Assembly: GCA_028277025.1 (NCBI GenBank)
Contig: JAPYVG010000014.1
Coordinates: 1-41,126, forward strand
From: Sulfolobaceae archaeon
GTDB taxonomy: Archaea; Thermoproteota; Thermoprotei_A; Sulfolobales; Sulfolobaceae
Reading direction: 5' to 3'
Length of the DNA: 41,126 bases
In this document: positions 34,611 through 41,126 of the stretch, piece after piece
Layout of the letters: each line of letters starts with the position of its first letter
How positions within the stretch are numbered: the stretch's first letter is position 1
Translations under genes and position numbers: made by a program
The notes under the pieces: generated by a model
Database searches by the model: none
Told to the model about the DNA's origin: nothing
The model's input: the letters and a program-made list of their open reading frames with translations, nothing else

Positions 34611-35766
34611 CTTTTTCCACCTCCTTGGGGTAAAACCACTCTACTCCTTCTGGTCTTTCAATGAATTTACGGATTACCATCTTCATCTCGTCCTTACCGA
34701 TCGAAACCCCTCCTAAACCCGTGATAACACCCTTGATCTTAACGTCTGGTAAAGTGGCTTTTAGCTCAAGGAATAAATGCCCTCCTCTACCGAAACTTAC
34801 AGATTTATCAAATACTAAGATCCCGTCCTTATTCCCTAACCACTTTTTAATATCGTCTTCATCCCAAGGTCTGACAAACCTAATCCTATATAAGCCTACC
34901 TTTAAGCCTTCCTCCCTCAGTTCATCAACTGCTTTCATAGTATCTAACGACCAAGCCCCCATAGTTACTATTCCGTAGTCCGCATCATCAAGTCTGTATT
35001 TCTCATTTAATGTTGAGTAATTGCCGATTGGTATAACTTGTTTCATGTATTGGTTTCCGACTTCTTTAATTACTTCTTTAGAAGCTACTATTGCTTCATG
35101 CATCGAATGCCTTAGTTTCATATAATCTATTGGTTGGAACATGTTACCCATTGATAGTGGCTCTTCTGGGTCAAGCGTATAAGGCTGTCTCCTAGGTGGT
35201 AGGAACTCATCAACCTCATTCTGTGATGGTATATAAACTCTTGTCTTTGTGTGTGAGAGTATAAAGCCGTCCATACCTATCATCATAGGTAGGAAAATCC
35301 TCTCATCCTCTGTTATTTTAAACGCCATTAATGTTAAGTCTAAAGCTTCTTGTGGTGTTGACGCAAAAGCCATTAACCATCCACTGTCCCTTTCGCTCAT
35401 AAAATCGGTATGCTCATTCCAAATATTCCATGGAGGACCAACCGCTCTAGTACCTACAGTCATAACTATTGGTATCCTACTTCCAGCTGCCCACCATATC
35501 ATCTCATGCATGTAAAGTAAACCTTGAGATGCAGTTGCAGTATACACTCTTACACCGCTTATGGCTGCACCTAAAGTGGCGGCCATAGCTGAATGTTCAC
35601 TCTCAACTCTTATTATTTCAGTCTCTAGTTCTCCTCTATCCTTCATCTCACTTAAAGATTCAATTATGTATGTCTGTGGAGTTATTGGATAAATTGCAGC
35701 AACTTTTACTCTAGCTAATTTAACTGCGAGTGCTACTGCATCGTTTCCAGAAATAACCTTACTCAT
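34579..35766 (-). CDS. porA: 2-oxoacid:ferredoxin oxidoreductase alpha subunit
   Basis: 395 aa from ATG 35766 (a TTG three bases earlier is possible). Domain I carries the YPITPQT motif that contacts ThDP and CoA-linked chemistry, IIRVESEHSAMAA and GVRVYTATASQGL; the C-terminal domain begins near residue 250. It is the separate-chain alpha of the four-subunit type, whereas many Sulfolobales enzymes have gamma fused to alpha in a two-subunit form. It overlaps the delta gene by about 8 bases. Confidence 0.9.
   Translation of the reverse strand: MSKVISGNDAVALAVKLARVKVAAIYPITPQTYIIESLSEMKDRGELETEIIRVESEHSAMAATLGAAISGVRVYTATASQGLLYMHEMIWWAAGSRIPIVMTVGTRAVGPPWNIWNEHTDFMSERDSGWLMAFASTPQEALDLTLMAFKITEDERIFLPMMIGMDGFILSHTKTRVYIPSQNEVDEFLPPRRQPYTLDPEEPLSMGNMFQPIDYMKLRHSMHEAIVASKEVIKEVGNQYMKQVIPIGNYSTLNEKYRLDDADYGIVTMGAWSLDTMKAVDELREEGLKVGLYRIRFVRPWDEDDIKKWLGNKDGILVFDKSVSFGRGGHLFLELKATLPDVKIKGVITGLGGVSIGKDEMKMVIRKFIERPEGVEWFYPKEVEKVELRSPRYIK
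34617..34624 (-). promoter_or_regulatory. Shine-Dalgarno fixing the TTG start of the beta subunit
   Basis: On the minus strand GGAGGTGG ends six bases before TTG 34610, inside the end of the alpha gene. It matches the archaeal anti-Shine-Dalgarno and supports this non-ATG start, for which there is no nearby ATG alternative. Confidence 0.75.
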
Positions 35767-36025
35767 CAAATTCCTTCACCATTTCAATTGCTTTAACCGG
35801 ACATATATTAGAACAAATACCACATCCCTTACAGTATGTATAATCTATATCTACCTTTCCATCAATTACTAAGATTGTACCTTCTGGACACCACAAGTAG
35901 CACGCTTTACAATTGACGCATTTTTCATGGTGTATTATTGGTCTAACTACTCTCCAGTTACCCGTCCTTCCTCCAGCACCTTTACTGGGTATACTTATGG
36001 GGAACATTTGGTAGCTAAGCGACAA
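35759..36025 (-). CDS. porD: 2-oxoacid:ferredoxin oxidoreductase delta subunit
   Basis: 88-aa 8Fe ferredoxin-like subunit with two complete motifs, CVNCKACYLWCP and CKGCGICSNICP, for two [4Fe-4S] clusters that carry electrons from beta to external ferredoxin. The N-terminal segment (about 1-30) with KGAGGRTGNWRVVRP is typical of PorD/VorD. Overlaps gamma by 11 bases. Confidence 0.9.
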   Translation of the reverse strand: MSLSYQMFPISIPSKGAGGRTGNWRVVRPIIHHEKCVNCKACYLWCPEGTILVIDGKVDIDYTYCKGCGICSNICPVKAIEMVKEFDE

Positions 36026-36566
36026 TCTCTTTCACCTCCATTACTTTTTCATAAGCTTGTTCTACTGCCTTTTTATTTAATTCCGCGATTTTTCCTTCAA
36101 ACTCTTCATCAATTGCCTTTTTTAAAGAATTTAATGAAACTACTCCAAGCCTTGCTAATGCCCCTAGCATTATAATATTAACTAAAGGCCAACCAGATTT
36201 TACTAAACCTAAATCAATTGCTATTTTAGTAGCATTTATCACGTACGTTAGGTAGTTAAGTTTAACTGGTACTGGTGAGTTTATAACTACTTTCCCATAG
36301 GGCTTTAATCCTCTGAGCGGGTTGGAGATCTTAAGTAGTGAAGGGTCTAGTACTACTACTATATCTGGGTTTTCGATTGGGGATGTTACTTTAATCATTG
36401 AAGTATCTATTCTACAATATGACTCGATTTCAGCACCTCTTCTTTCAGCACCGTAAAACGGAAATGCTGAAGCCCAATATCCATCCAAATCAGCCGCTAT
36501 TGCAAGTAAATTAGCCGCTGTTACAACTCCTTGCCCGCCTCTTCCATGAAATCTTATTTCGAGCAA
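36015..36566 (-). CDS. porC: 2-oxoacid:ferredoxin oxidoreductase gamma subunit
   Basis: 183-aa subunit with the family motif RFHGRGGQGVVTAANLLA (about 4-21) and FPFYGAERRGAE. First gene of the gamma-delta-alpha-beta operon. The start appears to be TTG 36566; an AT-rich box (aaaataaattgaataat) centred about 26 bases upstream would give a leaderless mRNA. I see no in-frame ATG that would keep the conserved N-terminus. Confidence 0.9.
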   Translation of the reverse strand: MLEIRFHGRGGQGVVTAANLLAIAADLDGYWASAFPFYGAERRGAEIESYCRIDTSMIKVTSPIENPDIVVVLDPSLLKISNPLRGLKPYGKVVINSPVPVKLNYLTYVINATKIAIDLGLVKSGWPLVNIIMLGALARLGVVSLNSLKKAIDEEFEGKIAELNKKAVEQAYEKVMEVKEIVA

Positions 36567-36633
36567 TAATAGGTCACTTCCAATTATTCAATTTATTTTC
36601 ATGCTTTAAAAAAGTTTTGATATAAAAAGTATC

Positions 36634-37842
36634 TTAGACTGGAAGACCATAATATAAAATCTTTTCAAAGAACTCCTTTCTTTCAATTACTTCAGATGAG
36701 ACTGCTAGTGCTGAAGCTAATATACTTATTAACGGTAATATTATAGATGAAATTAAAGTAATAAGAAATACACTATTTAGAATTATCCTCATCTTTCTTC
36801 TACTAGTTACTATCTCCATTAAGCTAAATATTAGTGGTAAAACTAATATGAGAGGTGTAAGGTGAAAGACGAAGTAACCTAACGGGAATACGGTAGTAAA
36901 TATTGTTCCGATGAATGACACTGGAGTATTTAAATTATACCAAGAAGGCGTAGATTTAAGCATGTAGACCATAAGCGATGAGAGTACTGCTAATGATGTT
37001 AGGGCTAACGATATATAATACACGATTTGTAAATTCGTTAGTAGAAGAGTTAAGAGAGATAAAACGGATAAAGAGCTGAAAAGTACTTCCCTACTTAACC
37101 ATGAAGACTTAAGGTTTCTTATTACTTTGTAAAACCTTTCTTTCCTGTTTATGTGTAATATAGCTGGTAATAAGGCTATTAACATTAACATGAGGGGGAT
37201 AAAGTTATTGAATTTCAAAATAAGTGTGCCAAGTGATAACTCAGAAGCTATAGTAAAAACCAATAACTGCCAATAATTTTTCTCCCTTCTGGTTTTCAAC
37301 GGGTTGGCGTTTATCTTAACTTTGCTTTCCCTTATAGTTATTTTCGGTTTAGTTATGGAATAAGGCGCAAGATAATCAGCTTTGTATTCAGTCTCCTTTA
37401 CCCAACCAAATGATAGAGCACCAGTAGGGCAAGCTTCTACACAAAGGGGTAAACCCTTCTTATTTAATAATCTATCCATACAGAAATCACATTTCGTCAT
37501 TATTCCCTCTTTATTAAACGTAGGCTCCTCATATGGGCAAGCCCAAGTACAGTAACCACAACCTATACACTCCTTAGAATCAATATAAATTATCCCCATT
37601 TCATTCTTTTTGATAGCATCAGAAGGGCAAACCTTCATACACAACGGGTTTTCACAGTGGTTACATGAAATTGAAACTCCTACTTTTACCCCTTCAGACT
37701 CAAAGACCAATAGTTTTCTCCAATTTAATCCTCCATAAGCGTTATTACAAGCGTTAACGCAAGCGTTACACACTATGCACTTATTAGGGTTAAACACGAA
37801 TTCCAGCTTTAATTTTTCACTACTCCTTAAAACTTCTTCCAT
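36634..37842 (-). CDS. DmsB-DmsC-like fusion: 4x[4Fe-4S] protein with membrane anchor
   Basis: 402 aa. Residues 1-150 form a DmsB/NrfC-type iron-sulfur protein with four cluster motifs (CIVCNACVNAC, CNHCENPLCMKVCP, CIGCGYCTWACP, and CDFC...CVEACP). After a linker (about 150-190) come about eight hydrophobic spans resembling the DmsC/NrfD-type quinone-interacting anchor. It would move electrons between quinone and a molybdopterin oxidoreductase, but no catalytic DmsA-like gene lies in the window. It is a single gene with TATA gtttataac 24 bases upstream. It might serve the CoA pathway or a catalytic subunit encoded elsewhere. Confidence 0.8.
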   Translation of the reverse strand: MEEVLRSSEKLKLEFVFNPNKCIVCNACVNACNNAYGGLNWRKLLVFESEGVKVGVSISCNHCENPLCMKVCPSDAIKKNEMGIIYIDSKECIGCGYCTWACPYEEPTFNKEGIMTKCDFCMDRLLNKKGLPLCVEACPTGALSFGWVKETEYKADYLAPYSITKPKITIRESKVKINANPLKTRREKNYWQLLVFTIASELSLGTLILKFNNFIPLMLMLIALLPAILHINRKERFYKVIRNLKSSWLSREVLFSSLSVLSLLTLLLTNLQIVYYISLALTSLAVLSSLMVYMLKSTPSWYNLNTPVSFIGTIFTTVFPLGYFVFHLTPLILVLPLIFSLMEIVTSRRKMRIILNSVFLITLISSIILPLISILASALAVSSEVIERKEFFEKILYYGLPV

Positions 37843-37919
37843 AACATAAATTTGGTTATAAACAAAATAAACTCAAGTATAAATAAGTTTGAAAATTATT
37901 ATATCTATCTAAGGAGTGT

Positions 37920-39116
37920 TTAGACTTTTATCCCTTTAAACCTATAATAGAATTGTCTAGCAGCACTTATCCTCTGAATATCATTAGTCCCTTCATAAGT
38001 TTTCAATATTTGCAAGTCCCTTAATAATCTCTCTAACCCCGAGGAAACTGAAACACCATATCCGCCATATACGCTCATAGCCTTTAATACTATTCTTTCA
38101 GCTGCTTCAGTAGAGTGGAATTTAGCTAACGAGGCTGCAACAATGTATTCCTCCATCTTTCCTTTTTGATATAGTGTACCAGCCCAATAAGTGAGTAAAC
38201 GAGATGTAATTATATCTGAAAGGGACTCACTAACCTTTTGCTGCACTATTTCGAATTCGGCTAACTTCTTCTCAAATGCCTTCCTTTGTAAAGAATACTC
38301 TACCATTTTCTCAAAAGCGGCTTGTGCAATACCTAAAGCTTGTGCTGCTACTATAGTCCTCGCATAATCAAATGACTCCACAGCATACTTAAATCCCATT
38401 CCTTCATCTCCCAATACGTTCTCTTCCGGAACTTTTACGTCCTCCAGAACTATTTCAGCCGTGTGGGAGGCCTTTAATCCGGTAGTTTCAATTCTACTTA
38501 CGGTCTTAACTCCCCATTCTCTTTCTACTAAAAACATCGTAATTCCTTTCCACCTGGCTTTAGGGTCTGGTGGAGAAGTCCTCGCTGTAATAATAAAATA
38601 GTCCGCTATATCCCCGTTTGTTATAAATATTTTTCTAGCATTCAATATATAATGCCCATTGACCTTTTTTGCAGTTGATTTAATTCCGGCCACATCAGAA
38701 CCGGCATCTGGTTCTGTGTTTGCAAAAGCCCCTATTTTCTCCCCTACAGCGGTTAATGGTAAGTATTTTTTCTTTAACTCATCTTTACCATACTTCAGTA
38801 TTGCCCTATTTACCATCCACTGGATAAGGAAGAACGTCGAAAAGGAAGTCCAAACTCTTGAAATTTCTTCTGACGCAACAAGTAAGGTAAGATAATCCCC
38901 TCCTTGTCCTCCATACTCTGTTGGAACATCAAGACCGTATAATCCTATTTCCTTAGCTTTTTCTTTTAATTCTTTAGGTAGATCCCTTTCCATTTCGCCT
39001 TTCTCTACGTATTTGCTCATTGAATTTTCAGCGAAATCCCTTATAGCGTTTCTTAATATTTCATGGTCTTGTGTTAAACCCAGGTTAAAGTCCTCAATTG
39101 ATTTAAATGGGAACAT
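37920..39116 (-). CDS. Acyl-CoA dehydrogenase
   Basis: 398-aa FAD enzyme. Motifs: EYGGQGGDYLT, FANTEPDAGSDVAGIKSTAKKV, IFITNG, and the C-terminal GGYGVSVSSGLERLLRDLQILKTYEGTNDIQR with the catalytic Glu in YEGTNDIQ. It resembles short/branched-chain or glutaryl-type members more than the other dehydrogenase in this window (376 aa). Electrons should go to the fused ETF. Single gene with minus-strand TATA attatttaaac centred 27 bases before the ATG. Confidence 0.9.
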   Translation of the reverse strand: MFPFKSIEDFNLGLTQDHEILRNAIRDFAENSMSKYVEKGEMERDLPKELKEKAKEIGLYGLDVPTEYGGQGGDYLTLLVASEEISRVWTSFSTFFLIQWMVNRAILKYGKDELKKKYLPLTAVGEKIGAFANTEPDAGSDVAGIKSTAKKVNGHYILNARKIFITNGDIADYFIITARTSPPDPKARWKGITMFLVEREWGVKTVSRIETTGLKASHTAEIVLEDVKVPEENVLGDEGMGFKYAVESFDYARTIVAAQALGIAQAAFEKMVEYSLQRKAFEKKLAEFEIVQQKVSESLSDIITSRLLTYWAGTLYQKGKMEEYIVAASLAKFHSTEAAERIVLKAMSVYGGYGVSVSSGLERLLRDLQILKTYEGTNDIQRISAARQFYYRFKGIKV

Positions 39117-39257
39117 AATATCATCACACTCCGTGAGTTTAAATAATTAGAGAGTCCCAGAACATTAGCTCATACGCTTGAATAAGCCGTTGGCAACAGT
39201 TTCAGATAAACCGTGAATTTTATGTCATTTGATATTATTAAATATTCCTAGCTCTTC

Positions 39258-39480
39258 TCATGAAAGTTTATAAATTTTGTAATTACATACTAAAATGTAG
39301 AAGAGAGTCCTACAGTGAACCCGAAGAGCAATGTGAGGGGGAGGATGGGTTCGATGAGGCTCCCTATGTCCTTGAAGGGAGTGGTTTAGCTCCCGTAGAC
39401 GGCATGAGGAGCCGGACAAGGGGGATGAGGACGAGAGGTTGAATACAAATTCATGAAACCTCAATGAAAGTCCGACCCCC
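39258..39480 (+). mobile_element. Internally deleted IS200/IS605-type tnpB element (candidate)
   Basis: Lies in the 426-base spacer between the acyl-CoA dehydrogenase and the pcm pseudogene. An ATG at 39260 opens with MKVYKFCNYILK, like the MKxYKFRxYP start of archaeal TnpB. A second frame (39294-39389) reads ESPTVNPKSNVRGRMGSMRL and ends at TAG 39389; such a basic, Pro/Met-rich tail resembles TnpB C-termini of this group. Nothing of the RuvC core remains between them. The GC-rich, strongly folding stretch that follows matches where the omega-RNA overlaps the 3' end of tnpB. This would be a MITE-like relic. Ends of the element are not determined. Confidence 0.5.
39345..39480 (+). ncRNA. Structured GC-rich RNA, possible tnpB omega-RNA remnant
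   Basis: Perfect stems by eye: GGCTCC (39358-39363) with GGAGCC (39408-39413), enclosing GGGAG (39377-39381) with CTCCC (39390-39394); then a nested terminal arm GGGGG (39420-39424)/CCCCC (39476-39480), GGAC (39429-39432)/GTCC (39470-39473), GAGGTT (39435-39440)/AACCTC (39457-39462). The DNA is far richer in G and C than its surroundings, as RNA genes are in hyperthermophiles. Function as a guide scaffold is inference; it could also be an unrelated structured RNA. Confidence 0.55.
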
Positions 39481-39542
39481 AATTTATTTAATACCTTCAT
39501 GAAATGGCTAAACCTTTATTTTTATTAAATCTTATTGTACTT

Positions 39543-40239
39543 ATGACCGAAAAGGAGGAAATTCTTAGGAAGATTAAGAACCCAGAGCTAGCCGAAGCGT
39601 TCAAGAAGGTTGATAGAGCAAAGTTCCTGCCGGAGAATCTAAGGAGTTACGCCTACACTCACGTTGATGAAGCTTTACCTATTTTACCGGAATAAATACT
39701 ACTGCATTAAGTTTAGGAATTTACATGCTTGATGAATTAGACTTGCGCAAAGGCCAAAAGGTTTTAGAAATAGGAACAGGAATAGGTTATTATACTGTAT
39801 CAATTGCGGAAATTGTTGACAAGGTTGTTAGTATAGAAATTAACGAGGAAATGTATAAATACTCTTCTAGATTACTTTCCAGTACCAAAACGTGAAACTA
39901 GTGCTAGGAGACGGAACGTTAGGACATGAAGAAGAGAAGCCCTTTGATAGAGTGATAGCTTGGGCCTCTGCACCTACTCTCTTGTGCAAACCTTACGAAT
40001 AGCTTAGAGAAGGAGGAATAATGATTTTGCCTATAGGTGTAGGGAGGGTACAAAAACTTTACAAGGTAGTCAAGAAAGGTTACACTCCTGCTCTCGAAAA
40101 TCTTAGAGAAGTTCTATTTTCAAGAATTAGAGGGCTTTTTGGCTTTTATGACGATTACGAGGACGACGTGGAGAGCGGGCTCAGTAGGTTGGAAAGGCAA
40201 GTGAAGTCAATACTAAGTAGGTTGGAAAAGAAAGTTTAA
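39543..40239 (+). pseudogene. pcm: Broken protein-L-isoaspartate O-methyltransferase
   Basis: Read across frames, the protein is a Pcm: KNPELAEAFKKVDRAKFLPENL, EALPILP, the SAM-binding motif VLEIGTGIGYYT, VVSIEIN, LGDGT, and FDRVIAWASAPTL. It is interrupted three times: a one-base loss near 39689 (ccgga for the expected ccggga) causing TAA at 39693-39695; a second frameshift near 39890 with TGA at 39893-39895; and an in-frame TAG at 40000-40002 where Gln is expected. The last part, to TAA 40239, stays open. Pcm repairs isoaspartyl damage in proteins; this copy should be inactive unless another exists. Decay seems fairly recent as the sequence is still readable. Confidence 0.88.
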
Positions 40240-40646
40240 CAATCCCAATAATTCTTGGCTTTCTCCCTCAAATTGTAGGCTATTTCGAGTAATCTTCTAT
40301 ATTCCTTATTTTCCATTATCTTCTTAACGAAAATGGGATTAACTGTTGCATATTCGTGAACTATAATGTTCCTAAATCCAACCACGGAAATTAAAAAATC
40401 CCTTTCTTCAGCAGTTATCAAGTTTTTCTCATAAAGCTTTCTTATAGAATCTCTATATCCTTGGCTTGATATTCCCATATTTGATAAGAGTGTTTGAACT
40501 AAGTCAATGAATGACTGAGCTTGGACTTGAAGCAAGTGAAGTATCGCAAATAAGTTAAACCAGCTATCTAAATCTACATTATTAACTTCATCTAATTTGC
40601 TAGTGTAATCTTTAAGGTTCTCAAGTAGTTTATCTAAGATTGCCAT
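40236..40646 (-). CDS. hepT: HepT-type HEPN toxin
   Basis: 136-aa all-helical HEPN ribonuclease of a type VII toxin-antitoxin pair. The active-site motif RNIIVHEY gives R92-x4-H97-x-Y99: Arg and His are the RNase residues, and Tyr99 is the position that MntA-type antitoxins AMPylate in known systems. The gene overlaps the upstream mntA by 13 bases and the broken pcm by 4 bases (convergent). Confidence 0.85.
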   Translation of the reverse strand: MAILDKLLENLKDYTSKLDEVNNVDLDSWFNLFAILHLLQVQAQSFIDLVQTLLSNMGISSQGYRDSIRKLYEKNLITAEERDFLISVVGFRNIIVHEYATVNPIFVKKIMENKEYRRLLEIAYNLREKAKNYWDC

Positions 40647-41035
40647 TTCCTTATCACTGCCCTAACTTCCCTTCCTACTAAATCCAATTTTTTAGCATCT
40701 ATTAAGAAATCCTCACAAACTACTGCTCTCCTATGAGCTCTTGACCAGTCTTCTTTATAAAGAATTAGACCGTAATTAAATACCTCGTGAATTAAGTAAC
40801 AACTAGTATTATCATCTATTGAAACAAGATCTATCTTTTCCGTATCCAAGTAATCTGAGAGATCCTTCCACAATTTCATGTAATCATCAAAGCTTAACTC
40901 TTTAAATTCTACTGCAATATCAATGTCATTACCTTTTCCTTTCTTAGCTAGAGAGCCGAATAACACGGCGTAATATATATTATAATCCTTCCAATTGAAA
41001 GCTTTCAGCTTATCTAAGTAATCTTGTAAGTCCAC
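40634..41035 (-). CDS. mntA: MntA-type nucleotidyltransferase antitoxin
   Basis: 133-aa minimal nucleotidyltransferase. The polymerase-beta motif is FGSLAKKGKGNDIDIAV: G27-S28 with D37 and D39, i.e. GSX8DXD, and a third acid in EKIDLVSID (about D69). In studied pairs it neutralises HepT by adding AMP to the Tyr of RX4HXY. Start is GTG 41035; an AT-rich box (ttttaatt on the minus strand, about 41053-41062) lies about 25 bases upstream, giving a leaderless mRNA. Confidence 0.85.
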   Translation of the reverse strand: MDLQDYLDKLKAFNWKDYNIYYAVLFGSLAKKGKGNDIDIAVEFKELSFDDYMKLWKDLSDYLDTEKIDLVSIDDNTSCYLIHEVFNYGLILYKEDWSRAHRRAVVCEDFLIDAKKLDLVGREVRAVIRKWQS

Positions 41036-41051
41036 ATATTATGATAATATG
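41035..41051. promoter_or_regulatory. 17-base palindrome at the mntA start
   Basis: CATATTATGATAATATG is a perfect inverted repeat around one central base. It begins on the first base of the GTG start codon and lies between it and the TATA-like box, where a bound protein would block initiation. A candidate operator for autoregulation by the MntA-HepT complex. Confidence 0.6.
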
Positions 41052-41126
41052 GGGAATTAAAAAGAGGTTCTATGAAAGTTTTTAATGCTCTTTCAAAGGC
41101 TTATCTTTCTTAACTGTAAAATAATA

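Noticed and set aside
39121..39127. Further C box (GTGATGA on the minus strand) near the acyl-CoA dehydrogenase start
   Set aside because: No D', C' or D boxes follow at usable spacing; the same applies to TGATGA hits at 1499, 5841, 9306, 13897, 24804 and 31088.
39345..39480. GC-rich block as a tRNA or rRNA fragment
   Set aside because: No cloverleaf, no T-loop GGTTCNANTCC and no recognisable rRNA core sequence.
39258..39500. Minus-strand 80-aa and plus-strand 60-aa ORFs in the GC-rich stretch
   Set aside because: They are frame shadows of the structured RNA/tnpB tail region, with no family-like sequence beyond the MKVYKF start.
1..41126. CRISPR array
   Set aside because: No series of regularly spaced direct repeats was seen anywhere; the only clear direct repeats are the padR pair and the vapBC pair.

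Overview
The window looks like the chromosome of a thermoacidophilic crenarchaeote of the order Sulfolobales; the genus cannot be fixed from the sequence alone. Reasons: AT-rich DNA; many first genes with a TATA-like box 24-30 bases before the start codon and no room for a leader (leaderless mRNAs), while some operon-internal genes have a Shine-Dalgarno; and gene content typical of the order (family 5 uracil-DNA glycosylase, fused beta-alpha ETF, DUF35/thiolase clusters, three-subunit-type molybdenum hydroxylase, VapBC and MntA-HepT pairs, C/D box guide RNAs).

Layout. 1-5.1 kb: a cytosine deaminase-like amidohydrolase; a 554-base spacer with a possible 21-residue basic peptide; a PadR / ABC-ATPase / ABC-2 permease drug-export operon with a 17-base direct repeat bracketing its TATA box; a TauE/SafE permease. 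5.1-9.7 kb: a TFS-like zinc-ribbon protein, family 5 UDG, a GT4 glycosyltransferase, NMN adenylyltransferase, an FAD-linked 2-hydroxyacid dehydrogenase and a PaREP1-like protein. 9.7-16.2 kb: an exported sequon-rich protein with a polytopic partner, an MFS carrier, a small membrane protein, an S9 peptidase and a pirin. 16.3-20.2 kb: a molybdenum hydroxylase whose FAD and [2Fe-2S] subunits are fused, with a small winged-helix gene. 20.2-20.8 kb: a VapBC module. 20.8-39.1 kb: a long, mostly minus-strand block for CoA-thioester catabolism: two acyl-CoA synthetases, two acyl-CoA dehydrogenases, ETF, ETF:quinone oxidoreductase and its ferredoxin, two DUF35 proteins, two thiolase-fold proteins, a four-subunit 2-oxoacid:ferredoxin oxidoreductase and an orphan DmsB-DmsC-like fusion. 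39.1-41.1 kb: decayed and accessory DNA: a shrunken tnpB-type element with a strongly folding 3' part, a pcm pseudogene and an MntA-HepT pair.

How it works together (inference). Acids are activated by the synthetases, oxidised by the dehydrogenases, and the electrons go ETF -> FixC/FixX -> quinone. The carbon-carbon cleavage step would fall to the thiolase-fold/DUF35 proteins. Both thiolase-like proteins have lost the nucleophilic Cys and the catalytic His of thiolases, so they are unlikely to be ordinary thiolases; a DUF35-partnered aldolase like bacterial Ltp2 is the closest known precedent.

The clearest unannotated signals are three C/D box sRNAs (4216-4264 plus; 5062-5110 minus; 13609-13657 minus). 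All are 49 nt from C box to D box with identical box spacing and two 12-nt guides, and in all three the first UGA of the C box is the stop codon of the upstream protein gene.
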